Assembly (NCBI GenBank): GCA_934177545.1
Contig: CAKPPI010000026.1
Span: 1 to 12,313, forward strand
Direction of reading: 5' to 3'
Origin: an uncultured Bacilli bacterium
GTDB lineage: Bacteria > Bacillota_I > Bacilli_A > RF39 > UBA660
Length of the DNA: 12,313 bases
Shown here: positions 1 through 5,334 of the stretch, in pieces
Position numbering within the stretch: the first letter of the stretch is position 1
Layout of the letters: the number at the start of each line of letters is the position of its first letter
The notes under the pieces: generated by a model
Told to the model about the DNA's origin: nothing
Databases searched by the model: none
The model's input: only the letters and a program-made list of their open reading frames with translations
Made by a program: the position numbers and the translations under genes

Positions 1-24
1 TATTGGAAATTTTTATTATTTTTA

Positions 25-66
25 CAAAATAAAAAGACAAATAAGTAAAATTTCTACCTATTTGTC
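25..66 (-). terminator. Intrinsic terminator of the lipoprotein gene
   Basis: Read on the minus strand, GACAAATA (66-59) pairs with TATTTGTC (43-36). A G-T wobble and a further GTA/TAC extend this to about 12 pairs around a loop of roughly 7 nt. The stem is followed by TTTTTATTTT. It lies 29 nt past the stop codon of the minus-strand lipoprotein gene. A second small inverted repeat (AAGCTTC/GAAGCTT, 77-97) overlaps the stop codon but has no T tract and is probably incidental. Confidence 0.85.
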
Positions 67-94
67 AACAGTCTGAAGCTTCTTTAAAGGAAGC

Positions 95-553
95 TTATTT
101 GCAAGTAGCACCAAGTTGTTCATATAGACTCTTGACACTACTTAGTTTTACTTTACCATCATTTATTAACTGGCTATTAGCTGAATCGATTTCTATTAGT
201 TTTTTAGTATCAATCTTAGCATAGTTAATATCAACAGTAGAAACTAATTTGTTACCATCAATAGTAACATTATAAGTATAATACTTAACATCTTTATAAG
301 GAGTATAAATTTTTTCTATTTGTTCCTTATAAGTATTAAGTGTAGTAGTGTCACTAGTTTCAATAGACTCTTCACTTTGAACTCTGTTTACATAATCACC
401 ACTATAAGTTACCTTATAATTTAGATTAGTTTTCATCCCACTTTGATTCATAGTTCTAGTACAAGTCATAGTTTTTTCTTTACTAGATGAACATCCTGTT
501 ACTAAGAATACTACTAACATAGTAACTGCCAAAAATAAATATTTTCTTTTCAT
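95..553 (-). CDS. Small secreted lipoprotein, possibly DUF1307/YehR-like
   Basis: A 152-residue predicted lipoprotein. The N-terminus is MKRK, then a hydrophobic stretch and the lipobox LVTGC with Cys21 as the lipidated residue, so the mature protein should sit on the outer face of the membrane. A Ser/Lys linker leads into a domain starting TMTCTRT, with alternating strands (YKVTYSGDYV, YYTYNVTIDGNK, STVDINYAKID) and a final ATCK. The layout (strand-rich, a 'VDINYAKIDTKKL' stretch after a YKDVK segment) resembles DUF1307/YehR lipoproteins, but this was not confirmed. Two cysteines, one near each end of the mature domain, could form a disulfide. The start is fixed by GGGAGGA spaced about 6 nt from ATG. 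It is transcribed divergently from the SPOR-like gene and monocistronic, with its own terminator. The molecular role is unknown. Confidence 0.85.
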   Translation of the reverse strand: MKRKYLFLAVTMLVVFLVTGCSSSKEKTMTCTRTMNQSGMKTNLNYKVTYSGDYVNRVQSEESIETSDTTTLNTYKEQIEKIYTPYKDVKYYTYNVTIDGNKLVSTVDINYAKIDTKKLIEIDSANSQLINDGKVKLSSVKSLYEQLGATCK

Positions 554-597
554 TATTTCCTCCCTCTATTATTACTTTATCATAAAACTATTAGGTT

Positions 598-614
598 TAC
601 CACATCTTTCGACA
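598..614 (-). promoter_or_regulatory. Candidate Spo0A boxes in the divergent intergenic region
   Basis: On the minus strand, a perfect 0A box TGTCGAA (614-608) is followed, after a 3-bp spacer, by a weaker match TGTGGTA (604-598, 5 of 7). Tandem 0A boxes with a 3-bp spacer are the arrangement known for Spo0A dimers at abrB. They lie in the 103-bp region between the lipoprotein gene and the SPOR-like gene, so either or both could be controlled. I could not place a convincing sigma-A promoter for either gene. A single 7-mer can arise by chance in A+T-rich DNA. Confidence 0.4.
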
Positions 615-656
615 AATTAATACTATAGTTATTGTTATGTTAGTGTTGGTGATAAT

Positions 657-1106
657 ATGTATAAAAGATTTATATTTTCTTTAATAATAGCAATTGTTAG
701 TGGAGCATTACTTGGTCATACTCTATTTGAAAAGTTTAAAGAAGAAGAACAGACTGTTTTTAATGATATGAGTCCTATCTATTTTTTAAGAGAGGGAGTT
801 TATGATAATTTAGAGTATGCCTTAGCAAATGCTAATAAGTTTGATACTAAAATTATAGTAAAAGAGAAAGCTAAATATTACCTTTATCTAGCTATTTCTA
901 AAAGTGAAGATAATTTAGCAAGTATTAAAAAAATTTATAATGATAAAAACTTAGTAGTAGAGACTAAAAATATAAAAAATGAAAGTTTTCTAACCGCTCT
1001 TGAACAGATGGAAAACTTATTTAAGAAAGCTTCTAGTGATGAAGAAAAACTAACCATTGAAAAAGTAATCCTAGCTAATTATGAGGAATTGGTTTTAAAA
1101 AATTAA
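657..1106 (+). CDS. Membrane-anchored SPOR-like protein in the spoIIB position
   Basis: A 149-residue protein with a short cytoplasmic MYKR, one N-terminal membrane segment (about residues 5-22) and an acidic linker (EKFKEEEQ). A domain follows at about residues 41-100: FLREGVYDNLEYALANANKF, then KYYLYLAISKSEDNLASI. That pattern (aromatic/Gly-Val-Tyr, an alpha helix rich in Ala, then a 'y.lylai' strand) matches the two halves of the SPOR peptidoglycan-binding fold, though divergently. In B. subtilis the gene upstream of radC/mre is spoIIB, a SPOR protein of the division/engulfment septum, so position and architecture agree. A role at septal peptidoglycan is inference. The ATG has only a weak GGTGAT ribosome site about 5 nt upstream, so translation may be modest. 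Confidence 0.8.
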   Translation: MYKRFIFSLIIAIVSGALLGHTLFEKFKEEEQTVFNDMSPIYFLREGVYDNLEYALANANKFDTKIIVKEKAKYYLYLAISKSEDNLASIKKIYNDKNLVVETKNIKNESFLTALEQMENLFKKASSDEEKLTIEKVILANYEELVLKN

Positions 1107-1119
1107 GGATAAAACCAAT
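1089..1119 (+). terminator. Weak hairpin at the end of the SPOR-like gene
   Basis: ATTGGTTTT (1089-1097) can pair with AAAACCAAT (1111-1119) around a 13-nt loop that contains the stop codon. Only ATTTACTGTTT follows, so termination would be partial. A TATAAT (1130-1135) just downstream, preceded by TG two bases away but with no good -35, may start radC transcription. Together they suggest a partly separate radC unit. Confidence 0.3.
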
Positions 1120-1154
1120 ATTTACTGTTTATAATTAAGGTAGGAGGAAAAGAT

Positions 1155-1835
1155 ATGAAAGTCAAAGAAATACCAGCTAATGAAAGACCAAGGGAAAAGT
1201 TAGAGTCTTATGGACCTAGTAATTTATCAACATCTGATTTATTATCTATTATTTTAGCAAGTGGACTAAAGGGAAAGAATGTAACAGAACTTTCTTTTGA
1301 GTTATTATCTAAAGTGGATAGTGTTAAAGATTTAGCAAGCCTTGATTTAAAAGAGATATGTAAGATAAAAGGAATAGGAAAAGCTAAGGCAACTACTTTA
1401 TTAGCAGCTATAGAGCTTGGTAAGAGAATATACTTATTACCGGATACTAAGAAAGTTAGACTAGTAACAGCAGAGGATGTTTTTTCTTATAGTAAGTATT
1501 TGTTTTATGGGAAAAAGCAAGAGTGTTTTTATTGTCTATATGTTGATAAACTAAGAAACTTAATTACTGCTAAACTTTTGTTTATGGGGACAATGGAGCG
1601 AAGTAGTGTTCATCCAAGAGAAATATTTAAAGAGGCTTATAAAGTATCAGCTACTGGTATTATTTGTATTCATAATCATCCATCAGGTGTATTACTACCT
1701 AGTAAGAAAGATATAGAGTTTACAAATGACTTAGTAAAATTAGGTGATTTTCATGGAATATATATACTTGATCACTTAATTGTAAATGAGAATAAATATT
1801 TTAGTTTTGTTGAAAATAGAAATAAGAATAATTGA
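1155..1835 (+). CDS. radC: RadC / UPF0758 JAB-domain protein
   Basis: A 226-residue protein of normal RadC length. Residues 1-90 hold the N-terminal helix-hairpin-helix region (ERPREKLESYGPSNLSTSDL, then KIKGIGKAKATTLLAAIELG). Residues 105-220 form the JAB/MPN+ metallo-domain with an intact JAMM motif: HNHPSG at 173-178, Ser183 and Asp186 in H-x-H-x7-S-x2-D spacing, with HPREIFKEA just before. The original link to DNA repair has been questioned in the literature, and the enzymatic substrate is unknown. TAGGAGG 8 nt upstream fixes the ATG. Its place ahead of mreC matches Bacillus. The maf and mreB genes usually adjoining it are missing. Family call is firm, function is not. Confidence 0.95.
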   Translation: MKVKEIPANERPREKLESYGPSNLSTSDLLSIILASGLKGKNVTELSFELLSKVDSVKDLASLDLKEICKIKGIGKAKATTLLAAIELGKRIYLLPDTKKVRLVTAEDVFSYSKYLFYGKKQECFYCLYVDKLRNLITAKLLFMGTMERSSVHPREIFKEAYKVSATGIICIHNHPSGVLLPSKKDIEFTNDLVKLGDFHGIYILDHLIVNENKYFSFVENRNKNN

Positions 1836-1860
1836 AAAAAAGAAGAGATTTAGGTATACT
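1832..1860 (+). promoter_or_regulatory. Sigma-A promoter for mreCD
   Basis: TTGAAA (1832-1837), 17-bp spacer, TATACT (1855-1860): each box has 5 of 6 consensus bases with ideal spacing. The -35 overlaps the radC stop codon. Initiation near 1867 would leave a leader of about 20 nt before the mreC ATG, containing its AGGAAG ribosome site. This would make mreCD independent of radC. Confidence 0.55.
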
Positions 1861-1886
1861 AGATAAGTAGCGAAAGGAAGATAGGT

Positions 1887-2681
1887 ATGTATCAGAAGAA
1901 GAAAAAAAGAAAAAAAATAATAATAGTTTTTTGTGCTATATTCATATCATTTTTCCTTCTATTTTATTCATTATCATCTAATAGAAAAATAGGGGTTATA
2001 GAAGGATTCTTTAAGGATGGAGCAGTTACAATATCTAAGATTGTAATGACGCCATTTACTACTTTAAATAAAGAAAAAGGTAAAGATGCTAGTAAGAGTT
2101 ATTTAATTCAAAAAAATATTAATGTTCACTTAGAAGAAGAAATAGAACAGTTAAGAGATACACTTGCTTTAAATCAAACTTTAACTGGTTATGAGATTGT
2201 TAATGCTACTGTTGTAAATAGAAATAAGAGTTATTGGTATCAAACTCTTACCATTGATAAAGGTAAAGCTGATGGTTTAGGTGAAAATATGGTTGTTATT
2301 ACTAAGAATGGTTTAATTGGTAAGTTAGAGAAAGTAACTAATAAGTCTGCTACTGTTAAACTTATTACGGCTAATGATGTTAATAATAAAGTATCTGTAG
2401 CTATTACTACTTCAAATGGAGAAACTAATGCTATCTTAAGTGGTTATGATAAAAAGAAAAATGAGATATTAGTTAGTGGAGTAGATAGTAATATTGATAT
2501 TAAGAAAGATGATTCAGTAACAACTAGTGGTTTAGGGGGAATGTTTCCAAGAGGAATTTATATTGGCAAAGTAGAATCTATCTCCACTGACAAATATGGT
2601 CTTAGTAAAACATTAGCTATTAAGACTAACCAAAACTTTAATAGTATTCATTATGTAACAGTCTTAAAAGGAGAGAAGTAG
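1887..2681 (+). CDS. mreC: Rod-shape protein MreC
   Basis: A 264-residue protein. A very basic N-terminus (KKKKRKK) precedes a single membrane segment at about 10-29. A coiled-coil stretch (about 76-98, HLEEEIEQLRDTL) and the beta-rich periplasm-facing MreC domain (about 103-262) follow. Typical family signatures are visible: VVNRNKSYWYQTLTIDKGKA (110-129), the GLIGKLEKV strand (142-150) and GGMFPRGIYIGKVESI near the C-terminus. MreC scaffolds the elongasome that directs lateral peptidoglycan synthesis, working with MreD and RodA/PBP2. AGGAAG 6 nt before the ATG supports the start. mreD begins 2 nt after the stop, so the two are co-translated. mreB is not next to it and must lie elsewhere or be absent. 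The long A-rich tract encoding the N-terminus is a potential polymerase-slippage site. Confidence 0.95.
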   Translation: MYQKKKKRKKIIIVFCAIFISFFLLFYSLSSNRKIGVIEGFFKDGAVTISKIVMTPFTTLNKEKGKDASKSYLIQKNINVHLEEEIEQLRDTLALNQTLTGYEIVNATVVNRNKSYWYQTLTIDKGKADGLGENMVVITKNGLIGKLEKVTNKSATVKLITANDVNNKVSVAITTSNGETNAILSGYDKKKNEILVSGVDSNIDIKKDDSVTTSGLGGMFPRGIYIGKVESISTDKYGLSKTLAIKTNQNFNSIHYVTVLKGEK

Positions 2682-2683
2682 TT

Positions 2684-3184
2684 ATGTTCTTTGTTTATTT
2701 AACTTTAATTATTTCTTTTCTCTTAGATGGAGTTTTATCAAATTATCTAGACTATATGTTAGGAGATATTACCTTATTTAATCCTTTATTAACAATAGTT
2801 GCCCTACTAGTTATTTATCCTTTTTTTAAGAAAGATGAGAATAAGTATTTAATTATAGCTTTTATAGTTGGTTTCTTATATGATTTATTCTATACTAACT
2901 TATTATTTACAAATGCTATTCTTTTCTTATTACTAGCAATTATTTATAAATATTTATATAAGAAGTTGGAGGTTAATATCTTAACAACGGCTTTTTCTAT
3001 CTGTTTAATTATAACAATTTATGAGATTGTTTTATCTTTCTTATTATTTATCTTTAATATAGTACCTATTACTACTAGTGAAGTTTTTTATTTAATAGTA
3101 CATAGTCTAATTCTAAATGTTATTTATGGTGATATATTATATTTAATTTCTAGGAGGACTAAACGCAAAAGACGTCTAAATTAG
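2684..3184 (+). CDS. mreD: Rod-shape protein MreD
   Basis: A 166-residue hydrophobic protein with about five membrane segments (roughly 4-16, 31-48, 53-70, 74-91, 100-130 and a last one near 135-155). The characteristic GFLYDLFYTN motif (63-72) corresponds to the conserved G-x3-D region of MreD. It is an integral membrane partner of MreC in the elongation machinery. The start two bases after the mreC stop uses the AAGGAGAG located inside the end of mreC. A terminator overlaps its stop codon. The basic tail SRRTKRKRR is consistent with a cytoplasmic C-terminus. Confidence 0.9.
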   Translation: MFFVYLTLIISFLLDGVLSNYLDYMLGDITLFNPLLTIVALLVIYPFFKKDENKYLIIAFIVGFLYDLFYTNLLFTNAILFLLLAIIYKYLYKKLEVNILTTAFSICLIITIYEIVLSFLLFIFNIVPITTSEVFYLIVHSLILNVIYGDILYLISRRTKRKRRLN

Positions 3185-3199
3185 TCTTTTCTTTTTTTT
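3167..3199 (+). terminator. Terminator at the end of mreD
   Basis: AAAAGAC (3167-3173) pairs with GTCTTTT (3184-3190), a 7-bp stem with a 10-nt loop followed by C and eight T. The mreD stop codon lies in the loop. An overlapping alternative pairing GGACTAA/TTAGTCT exists. It separates the shape genes from the spoIVFA/spoIVFB pair. Only a lone TATACT (3211-3216) without a clear -35 could serve as a downstream promoter, which would leave room for a sporulation sigma factor that I cannot confirm. Confidence 0.7.
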
Positions 3200-3232
3200 A
3201 TCTTTTTACATATACTTTACTAGGTGACGATA

Positions 3233-3823
3233 ATGGTTGAATCAAAGTTTTATAAAGATAATAAATCTAGTAAAAGTAATAATAATCTTTTTAAAAATAT
3301 AGTTCTAAGAGTCTTAATAACAATTATAGTAACACTTATTTTACTTATAGGTTTCAAGATGAATAATAATTTCAAGAAGACATTTTATCATTATGTTTAT
3401 GAAGAGAACTTTCCTTTTTCTGTAGTTAAGAATTTCTTGCAGGAGAAGTTTGGAACTAGTCTAACTTTTGATAAAATAGTAACTGATGAAGAAGTTTTTA
3501 ATGAAAAGCTATCTTATAAGGATAAGAGTTTATATCATGATGGGGTTAAGTTAACGGTTAGTAGTGAGTATATGATTCCATCACTTGAAAGTGGAATAGT
3601 AGTATATATTGGCGAAAAAGAAAATTATAAGCAGGTAGTTATTGTTCAACAGATGAATGGAGTAGATGTTTGGTATGGAAATATTAAGCAAGCAAATGTT
3701 AAACTTTATGATTATGTAGAGAAGGGTTCTTTAATAGGACAAGTTAATAATAAAACTTTATATTTAGTATTTCAAAAGGAAGGGAAATTTGTAGATTATC
3801 AAAGCTATCTTGCAAAAAGTTAA
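3233..3823 (+). CDS. spoIVFA: SpoIVFA-like membrane protein with degenerate M23 domain
   Basis: 196 residues from ATG at 3233. A GTG at 3224 is in frame, but it lies inside the AGGTGA ribosome site (3222-3227), which is well spaced for the ATG, so the ATG is preferred. A Ser/Asn/Lys-rich N-terminus precedes one membrane segment (about 24-42), then a linker, then a C-terminal LytM/M23-like fold (about 107-190: SGIVVYIGEKENYKQVVIV, VWYGNIKQANVKLYDYVEKG, LYLVFQKEGKFVDY). The zinc-binding His/Asp residues of true M23 peptidases are absent, as in B. subtilis SpoIVFA, where this protein holds the SpoIVFB protease in check in the outer forespore membrane. It overlaps the next gene by 14 nt, matching the spoIVFA-spoIVFB pair. 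Family call is good. Function is inferred from the pairing. Confidence 0.8.
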   Translation: MVESKFYKDNKSSKSNNNLFKNIVLRVLITIIVTLILLIGFKMNNNFKKTFYHYVYEENFPFSVVKNFLQEKFGTSLTFDKIVTDEEVFNEKLSYKDKSLYHDGVKLTVSSEYMIPSLESGIVVYIGEKENYKQVVIVQQMNGVDVWYGNIKQANVKLYDYVEKGSLIGQVNNKTLYLVFQKEGKFVDYQSYLAKS

Positions 3824-4574
3824 GTTTCATAAGTCTTGTTTATTATTCCTTTTCCTAGCCGTTATAACAGGACAGTTTTATTTAATCTTACTTTCTTTTT
3901 TATTGTTATTTGTCCATGAATGTGGGCATTTCTTTACCGCTTGTCTTTTTAAATGGGATGCTAAGGAGATAACTTTTTATCCTTTTGGAGGAATAGCTAA
4001 GTTTTCAGCTTCTATTAATTGTCCTATAATAGAAGAGTTATTAGTTCTTATTATGGGACCAGTTACACAGTGTGTTTTCTACCTGCTTTTTAAGAGCTTT
4101 CTAACTACACCTTATCAGTTGAAACTACTAACGCTTGTTCATTATAATATTTTAGTTTTTAATCTATTACCAATTTATCCTTTAGATGGTGGAAGAATAA
4201 TAGAGGTGTTTCTTTGTTATTTTATTGCTTATCAAGATAGTTATAAGGTTACCTTCTTTATTTCTTATTTAACTTTAGCAGGAATTTTTTTATTCTTTTT
4301 AATTTATCCTAGTACTTATTTTTTATTAATGTTTATTTTAATATTATTAAGACTTATAAAAGAAAAAAAGTATTTAAAGTATTATTATGAAAGATTTTTC
4401 TTAGAAAGGTATTTAAAAAGATTAGTCTATAAAAAAAGAAGAATTGTTAAAAGTGATAAGAAGTTTAGAAGAGAGTACTCACATATTATTAAAAGAGGTA
4501 ATTGGTATCAAGATGAACAGGATTATTTAAAAGATAAATATGTTAATAGAAAAAACACTAAGTCTAATCTTTAG
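3810..4574 (+). CDS. spoIVFB: SpoIVFB-like M50 intramembrane zinc metalloprotease
   Basis: 254 residues in the site-2-protease (M50) family. The zinc motif HECGH is at 36-40 inside the second membrane segment. The third ligand lies in NLLPIYPLDGGR (about 118-129, Asp126), with a GP in IMGPVTQ (81-87). About six membrane segments are followed by a basic cytoplasmic tail (about 185-254) like the C-terminal domain of SpoIVFB. In B. subtilis SpoIVFB cleaves pro-sigma-K in the mother cell. The start is a TTG at 3810 that overlaps spoIVFA by 14 nt with no obvious ribosome site nearby, so translation is probably coupled to spoIVFA. The VKFHKSC opening agrees with family starts. No rplU-type genes follow. 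The cassette array comes next. Confidence 0.88.
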   Translation: MQKVKFHKSCLLFLFLAVITGQFYLILLSFLLLFVHECGHFFTACLFKWDAKEITFYPFGGIAKFSASINCPIIEELLVLIMGPVTQCVFYLLFKSFLTTPYQLKLLTLVHYNILVFNLLPIYPLDGGRIIEVFLCYFIAYQDSYKVTFFISYLTLAGIFLFFLIYPSTYFLLMFILILLRLIKEKKYLKYYYERFFLERYLKRLVYKKRRIVKSDKKFRREYSHIIKRGNWYQDEQDYLKDKYVNRKNTKSNL

Positions 4575-4590
4575 AAATAGTGTTTTTCTT
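4551..4590 (+). terminator. Terminator of spoIVFB, probably bidirectional
   Basis: AAAAACACTA (4551-4560) and TAGTGTTTTT (4578-4587) form a 10-bp perfect stem around a 17-nt loop holding the spoIVFB stop, followed by CTTTC. The A-rich left arm would give a T tract on the other strand. The repeat array begins immediately after. Confidence 0.8.
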
Positions 4591-4591
4591 T

Positions 4592-4683
4592 CAACATTTG
4601 TTGAATTCAGGTGCTACTCAAAACACGTGAAACATCTGACTGTCTAAATCAAATGTGCCCTTCAGATGAGTTTTTCTCATCTG
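4592..4683 (+). repeat. Cassette 0 remnant: 3' element without an ORF
   Basis: TCAACATTTGTTGAATTCAG, GGTGC, then AACATCTGA (4631-4639) and AATCAAATGTGCCC (4647-4660) align with the 3' untranslated region of cassette 1 (4971-5043). No small ORF precedes it because spoIVFB ends directly upstream. It is followed by a perfect 8-bp hairpin CAGATGAG-TTTTT-CTCATCTG (4663-4683) and TTTATAA, terminator-like, whose counterparts in the next units are shorter (ATGAAG/CTTCAT at 5055-5070, AGATG/CATCT at 5373-5392). Confidence 0.6.
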
Positions 4684-4779
4684 TTTATAAGTTACCATTG
4701 AATTTAATTGATAGCAATAGACTTAATTTTATTAAATAAAATTTATACTTTTCTCGTACTACATTTTTAGCTTGTTCTA

Positions 4780-4808
4780 TTGATATATACTAATTAGTCT
4801 GTTACTAT
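4780..4808 (+). promoter_or_regulatory. Promoter of cassette 1 toxin-like mRNA
   Basis: TTGATA (4780-4785), 17 bp, TACTAT (4803-4808). The predicted start is near 4815, exactly the first G of GGATACATTTGA. The same -35 and flanking bases (TGTTCTATTGATATATAC) recur in cassette 2, where the -10 is a perfect TATAAT. Confidence 0.55.
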
Positions 4809-4814
4809 TAATTC

Positions 4815-4868
4815 GGATACATTTGAAATATCAGATGCTTTCCCTTCTAATTAATAAATAGAAGGGAG
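4815..4868 (+). promoter_or_regulatory. Structured 5' leader of cassette 1
   Basis: GGATACATTTGA (4815-4826) and TCAGATGCTT (4831-4840) are complementary to the 3' element of the same mRNA. Directly after, CCCTTCTA (4842-4849) pairs perfectly with TAGAAGGG (4859-4866) around a 9-nt A+T loop. That right arm contains most of the GAAGGGAG ribosome site for the small ORF, so translation should be blocked in this fold. The equivalent cassette 2 hairpin is retained with one mismatch. Confidence 0.6.
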
Positions 4869-4883
4869 TGATGCTTATGACAA
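4855..4883 (-). promoter_or_regulatory. Possible antisense promoter over the leader
   Basis: On the minus strand TTGTCA (4883-4878), 17 bp, TATTTA (4860-4855). In cassette 2 the matching boxes are TTGTTA (5258-5253) and TATTTA (5234-5229), 18 bp apart. A transcript starting near 4848 would be antisense to the whole leader and could be the antitoxin RNA. The -10 is weak, and the -35 overlaps conserved codons for Thr-Lys, so conservation there is not independent evidence. Confidence 0.25.
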
Positions 4884-4954
4884 AAAGAGAATTTTTTCTA
4901 TATGTCATAATCTTTCTATTAATAATAGAAAACTTAATATTCTTATTTAATTAA
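4877..4954 (+). CDS. 25-aa hydrophobic peptide, candidate type I toxin (cassette 1)
   Basis: A small ORF beginning MTKREFFLY and ending NLIFLFN: a short charged head (TKRE) followed by one predicted membrane helix of about 19 residues with a buried Glu (position 18). GAAGGGAG ends 8 nt before this ATG. An in-frame ATG at 4871 is too close to that site. The cassette 2 copy keeps 13 of 25 residues, and most replacements swap one hydrophobic residue for another, while the synonymous and spacer positions drift, so the peptide itself appears selected. Size, helix, buried ribosome site and complementary mRNA ends fit a type I toxin-antitoxin membrane peptide (compare Hok, Fst, BsrG in general design). 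It matches none that I can name. A regulatory leader peptide is an alternative, though no gene follows it. Toxicity is inference. Confidence 0.6.
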   Translation: MTKREFFLYVIIFLLIIENLIFLFN

Positions 4955-4959
4955 GAAAA

Positions 4960-5049
4960 AAGCATCTGATTTCAACTTTTTGTTGATTTCAGGTGCAATA
5001 CCTTAATAAGGGAAGCATCTGATCCGCAAAATCAAATGTATCCTTTTTT
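4960..5049 (+). terminator. 3' element and terminator of cassette 1
   Basis: Two hairpins follow the small ORF. The first is GCATCTGA (4962-4969) with TCAGGTGC (4989-4996), with an inner TCAAC/GTTGA. The second is GGAAGCATCTGAT (5011-5023) with ATCAAATGTATCC (5031-5043), imperfect, followed by six T (5044-5049). The second is also an antisense of the mRNA leader: TCAAATGTATCC matches GGATACATTTGA (12 bp) and AAGCATCTGA matches TCAGATGCTT (10 bp). The RNA could therefore fold locally as a terminator or end-to-end as a panhandle. Confidence 0.65.
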
Positions 5050-5158
5050 ATTATATGAAGTTTCCTTCATCTATATACATATTACCATAAAATTAGTTAG
5101 ATAACAATTCTTAATGAAAATTTGCATTTTTTTCGTGCTATATTTTTAGCCTGTTCTA

Positions 5159-5186
5159 TTGATATATACTAATTAGTTACTATAAT
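5159..5186 (+). promoter_or_regulatory. Promoter of cassette 2 toxin-like mRNA
   Basis: TTGATA (5159-5164), 16 bp, TATAAT (5181-5186). This is the best sigma-A promoter in the array. Transcription would start at or just after 5190, at the leader GATACATTTGA. Confidence 0.65.
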
Positions 5187-5189
5187 TTT

Positions 5190-5240
5190 GATACATTTGA
5201 AATGTCAGATGCTTTCTCTTCTAATTTATAAATAAAAGAG
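5190..5240 (+). promoter_or_regulatory. Structured 5' leader of cassette 2
   Basis: GATACATTTGA (5190-5200) and TCAGATGCTT (5205-5214) repeat the cassette 1 leader. CTCTTCTA then pairs with TAAAAGAG (one C/A mismatch) across an A+T loop, again covering the purine-rich ribosome site. The order of elements is preserved although the sequence between has changed. Confidence 0.55.
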
Positions 5241-5242
5241 TG

Positions 5243-5329
5243 TTGATATTTATAACAAAAAGAGAATACTTTTTATGTCTAGTTATACTAATATTATTTA
5301 TAGAAGCATTTATACTTTTGTTTAAATAA
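5243..5329 (+). CDS. 28-aa hydrophobic peptide, second copy (cassette 2), altered start
   Basis: The frame matches the cassette 1 peptide: ITKREYFLCL near the start and AFILLFK at the end, with the TKRE head and the buried Glu kept. The ATG of copy 1 is ATA here (5252-5254), and one extra codon lies upstream. Initiation could use TTG 5243 (given here) or GTG 5240, but both sit very close to the AAAGAG ribosome site, so expression may be low or the copy may be decaying. The rest of the frame is open to a TAA, and its changes are conservative. The cassette's promoter, leader hairpin and complementary 3' element remain intact. Confidence 0.45.
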   Translation: MIFITKREYFLCLVILILFIEAFILLFK

Positions 5330-5334
5330 GAAAA

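Noticed and set aside
3224..3232. GTG start for spoIVFA
   Set aside because: The GTG is inside the AGGTGA ribosome site that serves the ATG at 3233.
4815..5043. MITE-type element with terminal inverted repeats
   Set aside because: The complementary ends could be read as such, but the repeat unit extends about 150 bp outside them, no target duplication was seen, and the ends coincide with predicted RNA start and terminator. Kept as the main alternative.
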